Assembly: GCA_034696485.1 (NCBI GenBank)
Contig: JAQIWT010000080.1
Span: 1 to 38,217 of the forward strand
Source of the DNA: Isohypsibius dastychi
Taxonomy: Eukaryota > Tardigrada > Eutardigrada > Parachela > Isohypsibiidae
Reading direction: 5' to 3'
Length of the DNA: 38,217 bases
Shown here: one piece after another, positions 32,597 to 38,217 of the stretch
Position numbering within the stretch: the stretch's first letter is position 1
Layout of the letters: the number at the start of each line of letters is the position of its first letter
Notes under the pieces: model-generated
The model's database searches: none
Told to the model about the DNA's origin: nothing
Seen by the model: only the letters and a program-made list of their open reading frames with translations
Position numbers and translations under genes: made by a program

Positions 32597-33398
32597 TTAA
32601 CCAGAACGGTTACGCGACGGTGTTCCCCGAAGTCTCTGAGTGGACGATGGAGAACGTGTGGTCACACTTGAAACCGAGGCCGCTGTGGTCACCGTGATCG
32701 GTGGACTGGTGGCTACCATTGCGGTCGTGGTGGACGGCGCTGCAGTGGTTGTCATTACTGGGCCAGATCGAGCCATACTGCGCTGGGCAGCAACAGGTTC
32801 CACTCCAGTGGCTCCGCGGAGTTCCAGCTGATCATCCAGAAATCGCACATTATCTTGATTTAACCTGCTATTCGAATAGTCTTGAAACTGTCTGGATACG
32901 CTGCAGTCGACATTGAAGAACCAATCACAAATCAGGGTGATTTGATTGAAAAGCTGAAAACAATCAGGATATGATTGTTCCATTGTAAGTTAAATGCGAT
33001 TGTCACCAACCGTTTTGCTGGGACAGATATAGTCAGTTCGTTGCCCTTCAAGGTCACATCGATGGAACACTTGGCACTGGCTGGGATTGCTGTCATCTGC
33101 GTAGTAACCAGGTTGTCTAAATGACGAGCACAAAACGTCGCTTTGTGGGATCGCTTTGAGATCGGGATAATCCTCGCCAGCTACGGAATTGATCAGTAGG
33201 TTCTGTTGGTCTTCCACACTCAAATCTTTGCCCCCACGCAGGATCCTGAGAGCATCCCACACCTTTGGGTTCTGGTCTCCCGTAGCACGCTTTATCTGCA
33301 AAGGTCACTTTGTATTCAGCGTTTTCGTACTGTGTGTTACTTACCACGTGAGCCTGGCAAAGTGTCAAGGTCAGGGCAACGGTAATGAAAGCTCTCAT
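32597..33398 (-). CDS. Secreted chitin-binding (peritrophin-A type) protein
   Basis: Exons 33345-33398 (ATG at 33398), 33011-33295 and 32597-32953 (TAA) close in phase to 231 aa. Residues 1-15 are a signal peptide (MRAFITVALTLTLCQA). A helical linker with VWDALRILRGGKDLS is followed by one chitin-binding type 2 domain: VLCSSF, PGYYADDSNPSQCQVFHRC, TDYICPSKT, LFNQITLICDWFFNVDC. The six Cys and aromatic positions are the family pattern. The domain is split by an intron after YICPSKT. The C-terminal 70 residues are Thr/Ser/Pro-rich (TTTAAPSTTTAM...), a probable O-glycosylated mucin-like tail, ending in a basic RNRSG. It is likely a cuticle or gut-lining component. Ecdysozoan chitin biology fits this gene. 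Confidence 0.88.
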
Positions 33399-34013
33399 GA
33401 CTGAATGTTGTGTTGAAATTAGAATATAACGGAATACTGCTAGATTCGAGATTTTGCTGCATGTTTTAACGGCGGACCTTGGGCCTGCGGCGTTTTCTGC
33501 ATTTGTACTGGTGAGCCTTTGTGAGATGGTTTTCTGAGGAATACAAAAGATGGTTTTACTTTCCTTGGTTATGTAACGTTCTAACTCGTACATGCCATTC
33601 ATTCGTGTATGCATTGATTCTTTGAGATACTCTAGTCGGTGAACCGTGAAACTAGTCCGCTGTTTTGTGCGCCTGAATATCAGGAAGTATCACTTGGTTG
33701 TTGATTGTGTGTGCAACGGAAAGAACTTTTGTGTCAATGTTTCTTTGCGAATACACTTGTCTTCTGTAGCACTGTACGGAAGAGAAACGCATATCCTATC
33801 GTCGCCGAACCGGGACGGTTCTACGTATACTGTAAGACATACAACCTTATGGCCTATACACTACCAGTGGGTTTACTTTCTACTGTGAATAGACTATTAG
33901 TCAGTTCCAGTAGGTTTCCACCGGCCACCGGTTCGTTCAGAATTGCAAATTGAGAGACTCGCAGATTTAACAAACGCGGAATTTAATTCACTCTCGACTG
34001 TAATCGTGTTCTT
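33399..34013. other. Intergenic, no gene seen
   Basis: Upstream flank of the chitin-binding gene. No exon or strong promoter motif was recognised. Confidence 0.4.
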
Positions 34014-34631
34014 GGATTCCCCGACTTACTGAACCTGGGGTTCACAAACCCAGTTTTTGTGAAACGATCAAGTAAGGTTCATAAGGTTCACAGAACCCGT
34101 TTTCTTGAACCCGATCGTTTTTCTGAACCGGTTCAGGAAAAGGTTTGTGAACCCTACGCTTCACAAAACTTGTGTTCTTGAACCCTGCACCGTGTCAGGC
34201 TTTTTCAATCGCAAGATGAAAGAAAGGTTCATCTAGTGATGCAGCTTCTTCAGAAAACTCACGTAACGACTGACAGATGTGTTGATTTTACTGGTTCTAC
34301 CGAAAAGGATGCGAAGGTCAGCAGAAGGATATGATTGATACTCTTCTTTCTACTTGATTTCTTGGCACCGAGCATGTGCGAAATGTCTCAATAAGAGAGT
34401 CAGGACGAAACCGATGACAATGTTGAGAACACGAGCTATTCGACTAGCTACGTTAAGCTAAGATTCTGAAAAATCCTTAGAACAGGTTTTCACAATAGAA
34501 ATTCAAGAAAACGGGTTTCGTGAACCGGTTCCGAAAAACGGTTGGGTTCAAGAAAACGAGGTTTGTGAACCTTGACCTTTTCACAAAAACGGGGTTTGTG
34601 AACCCGAGGTTCTAAAAATCGGGGAGTTCAA
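34014..34631. mobile_element. 618-bp foldback element with about 130-bp inverted ends
   Basis: The left end 34014-34145 and the right end about 34503-34631 are imperfect reverse complements over about 130 bp. Both are dense in GGTTCA/TGAACC words such as gaacccgttttcttgaaccc, cggttcacaaac and gttcacaaaccc. The centre (34200-34490) has no open frame. A solitary fragment of the same end sequence is at 36598-36650. It is a non-autonomous foldback or long-TIR MITE. The target duplication is not clear. Confidence 0.7.
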
Positions 34632-35220
34632 AACGGTCATACTTGACAAGATCAAGGGCAACAAACTGATCTTTGGTATGAGCCTGGGAGTTTGGGGTTG
34701 GAAAAGATTCTTATTTCGTGCCGAGTGTTTGGGGCCCGAAAGAATTTCTATGGGGGCCTGAAGATTACTCAAGACGACTTCATTTTCCATAGCGCTACTG
34801 GTGCGATGCATTCAACACACTTGTCCATCATTCATTTAATGCCGAGGTCGCCCATGAAGCACGACCGAATTGTTCCACATCGCGCTTAACCTATCCCAAA
34901 ACCCACAAAGTCGCTCAACCAACACCAAGCTGAAACTGTATCCGCGTCTAGCATATATTTTTGAGTCGTAACACACACTCATATAAGCATCCTATTTTGC
35001 GCCGTATTGAAATTGGGGCTTATCTGTTTTATGAGGTAAAGAGCGGAGTGTGGAACAACCATTACCGTGGAGAACTTCTTCTGACTTGTACAATAGCATT
35101 TTTGCGCTAGCAGCTATTTCGGTAACGGTTTTTTTGCATTGAATTTAACAAGAAACAGCTCAGCAGTTTAATGCCGGAATTTTGAGGTTGACGAGTTCCC
35201 CAATTCCGACAAAACTTGAC
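34632..35220. other. Intergenic, no gene seen
   Basis: Only short frames without splice context. Nothing was recognised. Confidence 0.4.
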
Positions 35221-35673
35221 TCAGGCGCAGAAGTCGTTTCGTCCTGACCCGCCATCCACGCATCTTCCACAGTTCGAAGCCCACTGAAGTTCGCCGCCTC
35301 CAAGGCACTTGAACAACATGTTTTCCTCATGATCTTTGATACCGTAGCCTAGGAAAAAACGTCAGATCAGCTGAATTTGTGTCCAACATACATAGCTAGA
35401 CCCCTCTGAGGAACCCTCGTGAAAAATACCTCTAGATTGCAAGCTAGATCCACAATAGAACAACCCGTTCTTGCAGTTGTTCCTGGAAGCCACCTGGAAT
35501 TACGAAAAACACTTGTCAGCTTGATGTAATCGGAACAAAAAAGGCCGACCAATTAAAATATGAAAATTCCATATTTTCACAAATTTTTTCAAACGGTTTT
35601 GTTGTATATTTCTTACCTCGGAAATGGTGGCAAACACAACCAGCAACAGAACACATGCCCGAAGACGATCCAT
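35221..35673 (-). CDS. Small secreted Cys-rich protein, 82 aa
   Basis: Exons 35617-35673 (ATG at 35673), 35430-35493 and 35221-35348 (TGA) close in phase. Residues 1-19 are a signal peptide (MDRLRACVLLLVVFATISE). The mature part of about 63 residues has six Cys in the order NNC, YCG, FKC, SNC, GRC, DFC. Gly and aromatic residues (GLFYCGSSL, GYGIKDHE, LGGGELQW) flank them, implying three disulphides. I do not recognise a named animal family. The C-x(7)-CG-x(2)-L-x(4-5)-GY spacing resembles small secreted proteins I associate with fungi and some ecdysozoans, but that is an impression. It is too short to be found as a single open frame because of its two introns. A TATAAATA motif is about 155 bp upstream. 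Confidence 0.72.
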
Positions 35674-35825
35674 TGATGAGATACTGAACTTTTCTGTAAC
35701 GGTCGAATGTATTCAAACGCTACAGGGACGGACACTGGGGAAAGTGATCTTGAACTCACCGAAAGGAGCTATTTCTTGTGTCGCGCAGGCCTTAAACTAT
35801 TTTGCATAACAGAACTAAACCAGCG

Positions 35826-35835
35826 GTATTTATAT
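35826..35835 (-). promoter_or_regulatory. Possible TATA box of the small Cys-rich gene
   Basis: The minus strand reads ATATAAATAC about 155 bp upstream of the ATG at 35673. This is acceptable if the leader is about 120 nt or carries an intron. Confidence 0.35.
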
Positions 35836-37288
35836 TGAGAGAAGTACAAGCTTAGGGCGAAAAAATTGGAACCAGGTTCAATCTAAGTGCAATCATGTGG
35901 CTGGATCTGGAAAAAAGTGCCGGTTTCTTCTGCGTTCGCGAAGAACTGCGCAATTATACTGCGTTGTTATGTCACAAATCCAGACAGCCGAAAACATAAC
36001 AAAAAATAGCCGAAAATATTATGTCAGAAAACGGAAAGAATGCAGTTGATGATTGCTCGCGGAGATGATTGATATTGGTTTGCGCCGAATTTCTGTTGTT
36101 TGTGCTTTGGTGAGTAGTTATTGGTACGTGACGGAATATGCGATGTCATTGGAATACAGAACAAAAGGAAAACAACCGGTAGTCGACTGATTCGATTGAA
36201 TTTTCAGTCAGCGAACTGGCGCTCGATGAAATGGCAATGGTACGCCATTTGTCGCAGATGCACAGATAGAATATTCATGATTTGAAGATCGTCATGATTT
36301 GCGCAAGAATTTCGTTGAACGTTTCAAATGGAATACCCGTGGCAGAATTGAGTTTGCGTTAAAGATTGGCTTTTAAAAAATACTGGCAAGCGCAATCTCA
36401 CGAGATCGACCATTCCGGTCGGTTCGCAGCAATTTTTATTAGTTTGAGAGCGCTTCACGAAAGATCCCATGGTCCAGAATTCGTAACTGAAAGTCATGAT
36501 TAATGATTTCAAGCAGGTTCCGGCTTGTGCCAGCTCATCACACAGAAAAAATTTGTTCTGAGACCTACACACCTCTGTTCTGTGACCTACCGTTTTGAAT
36601 TCACCGATTTTTTGAACCCGGGGTTCACAAACCCGGTTTTCTTGTCAAAATAGATTTGGAACTCGCAATTCTACTAGCAACTACAAAAGGTCAGTAAAAG
36701 GAGGAATCTTGTGTAATTGAAAACAGTTACGTCTGCAACCAGTATGAAGCCTGAGCGAAAGAAAGATCATCGGGACAATTTTTTTTGAGCCAGCAATGTT
36801 CCAGCATCAATGTTCACACCCGAGAAAATTTCGACCCGTCCGCACCAGCAGTGACCTTATAGTTACCTTTCGGGTAACCGAAATTTTGGGGTGCGTTTTT
36901 TTGGGAGCAAGCAAATTTGATGGCACTAAAGAAGGGCGAAAAAAAAATTGGGTTTCTTTGTCAACTCCTTACTAGTCACCTACTGTAAAATATGGACCCG
37001 CCCTAAAGGCCATTTTTTCTCGGGACAGGAACGAGCCAGCGCGAATTGGTGGGGATTGAGTGAAACGCATAAGCGGCCCAGTATTTTTCGAAAGGAATCA
37101 TGAAATACGTTTGATTTAGCTGACCAACTGGAATTTCCGTTTGTTTTGGTTTTGGTGTTCAGTTTATTTAGTGGAGAAATGGTGGCATTACTTTTGAATT
37201 GATCAGGATTTTGTGAGGTGTTACCCAAATAAGATGACGAGTTCAACCTGTCCATGCTGATCCCGGAACGCAAGCCACACTGTCAAAG
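35836..37288. other. Long intergenic region
   Basis: No exon was recognised in about 1.45 kb. It contains the solitary foldback-end fragment at 36598-36650 (gaacccggggttcacaaac). The remainder is ordinary AT-moderate sequence. Confidence 0.4.
36598..36650. repeat. Solitary end fragment of the 34-kb foldback element
   Basis: Contains gaacccggggttcacaaac and cggttttcttg, matching the inverted ends at 34014 and 34631. No partner arm is visible nearby. Confidence 0.55.
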
Positions 37289-37923
37289 ATGTCGTTAATA
37301 GCAGGACTTATTCGTCCATCTTTCGAAATTTCCTCGTTATTTCTTTCCAGATCTTGCCTGTATCGCCACATGGTTCAACCGGTTTATTTATCACGATGTT
37401 TTCAGTTGACATCGAGGACGAACAGCAGTGACATACCACGAAAAGCCCCAACAGATTTCATCAGCGGGAATAATTTGCCTTTATTATCATCAAGCAAGCT
37501 TCGACTTTCGTCACGCACATCATCGAGTTTTGATCTATCCCCCTACCATTTCTCGGTTCGATTTTCGTCACGGAGTTCAGATTCCACCACCAAATCAACC
37601 AAAAATGAGCAGCAAGACATTTCTTCCTCAACGACCTCCGAAGCCGTCTCCAAAGATTCTTCTGCCTCTTCTTCGGAGAAAATTATATTTGATCCTTATA
37701 AATCCGGAACAGAGAACTATTATTCTGGGTTGGAAAAGCTTGCTCCAAAGAGGAAAGAACCTGTGGTTGCTTCATCTCCAACTGCGAAGGATGAAAGCCC
37801 TGTTCCGACGTCGCTTTGGGGGAGATTCAAAGATATGTACAAAAAGTACTGGTATGTCCTTATACCAGTCCACATGGTACTTTGTGCTGGATGGTTTGGA
37901 ATCTTCTACCTTCTGGCATTGCA
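37289..37923 (+). CDS. FAM210-like mitochondrial protein, 5' part
   Basis: The open frame from the ATG at 37289 encodes about 211 residues. The N-terminus is rich in Arg, Ser and Leu without acidic residues, as in mitochondrial targeting peptides. A Ser/Thr-rich linker follows, then the start of the conserved FAM210/DUF1279 domain: LWGRFKDMYKKYWYVLIPVH and AGWFGIFYLLAL, where family members have RFK-x-MYK-x-Y...PVH...WFG-x-FY. The frame meets a TAA at 37925, but CA/gtaagt at 37924 is a strong phase-2 donor exactly where the family continues. The rest is therefore probably beyond the window. An AATAAA at 37981 leaves open a truncated product ending LALQ. Family members act at the inner mitochondrial membrane. 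Confidence 0.72.
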
Positions 37924-37980
37924 GTAAGTCTGGAAAAACCCTGACAGGAATCAGCTTGCAATTTTGTAATTTTGCTGAAA

Positions 37981-37986
37981 AATAAA
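37981..37986 (+). promoter_or_regulatory. AATAAA hexamer after the FAM210-like exon
   Basis: It lies 54 bp past the in-frame TAA. It may be a real polyadenylation signal for a short isoform, or a chance hexamer in an intron. Confidence 0.3.
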
Positions 37987-38217
37987 TTTTTAGAATTTAT
38001 GATTTATCCTTGGTTTTTTCATAACAACTGAAACCAAAACTTACAATTAAACTATAAATTAGTTTGAGCGGTTGCGAAAAATTGGTGATTTTTCCTGCAG
38101 GAATTGTGAAAGGGTTTGTTTGTTAACATCCAACATCTTTGGGGGCATCCGGAAATAACGTTGCACCAGGGGGGAGGGGGAGGGGTAGGCCGAATGCAAA
38201 CGAAAGTAAACTTAAAA
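37987..38217. other. Probable intron or flank, ends in a purine-rich run
   Basis: A candidate acceptor (tttttcctgcag at about 38089-38100) leads into a frame without FAM210 similarity, so I do not add an exon. A G-rich stretch is at 38170-38187. Confidence 0.35.

Noticed and set aside
37428-37985. 185-codon frame overlapping the FAM210-like ORF
   Set aside because: Frame-shifted shadow; only the 37289 frame carries the FAM210 motifs and a targeting-like N-terminus.

Overview
The window is nuclear DNA of an animal. Nearly every gene is split by short GT-AG introns (mostly 50-160 nt, some as short as 31-39 nt). The products are metazoan families: small heat-shock proteins, C-type lectin, rhodopsin-like and gustatory-like seven-TM receptors, ANF-type receptors, chitin-binding type 2, arylsulfatase B, glycine-N-acyltransferase and FAM210. 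Compact genes, tandem small HSPs and a chitin-binding secreted protein suggest an ecdysozoan. A tardigrade (Hypsibius-like) is my best guess, but this is inference and not proven by the sequence. No tRNA, rRNA, CRISPR or prokaryotic operon was recognised.

Layout from left to right. 1-1700 (+): 3' part of a BEN-like nuclear protein. 2648-3165 (-): Cys-repeat secreted-type exon of unknown family. 3997-6093 (-): secreted C-type lectin whose large intron carries a TA-flanked MITE and an AT-rich inverted repeat. 6867-7100 (-): deleted copy of the 2648 gene. 7501-8524 (-): class A GPCR with one in-frame TAG. 9709-10469 and 11052-11841 (-): tandem small HSPs with matching exon structure. 12982-15425 and 16881-19130 (+): tandem ANF-receptor-like membrane proteins; nine of their ten exons have identical lengths. 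19688-22333 (-): arylsulfatase B-like enzyme in ten exons. 22886-23175: decayed copy of the GR/acyltransferase junction found at 31 kb. 23664-27167 (+): divergent third ANF-receptor-like gene. 28281-29185 (+): pseudogene of the 16.9 kb receptor. 29615-30984 (+): gustatory-receptor-like protein, convergent with a glycine-N-acyltransferase-like gene at 31229-32394 (-). 32597-33398 (-): chitin-binding protein with a Thr-rich tail. 34014-34631: foldback element. 35221-35673 (-): small secreted Cys-rich protein. 37289-37923 (+): FAM210-like mitochondrial protein, 5' part.

The most interesting theme is the set of three ANF-receptor-like genes. Each has a signal peptide, ligand-binding ectodomain, one TM helix and then only about 23-33 residues, ending around a Trp-containing segment that in receptor guanylyl cyclases leads into the kinase-homology domain. 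No kinase-homology or cyclase exons follow. They look like a family of cyclase-less receptors, architecturally like the vertebrate clearance receptor NPR-C. A second theme is local duplication followed by decay: several loci have broken, internally deleted partners within the same 38 kb. Gene models were built by hand from splice signals, reading-phase consistency and family similarity; every multi-exon model below closes in phase.
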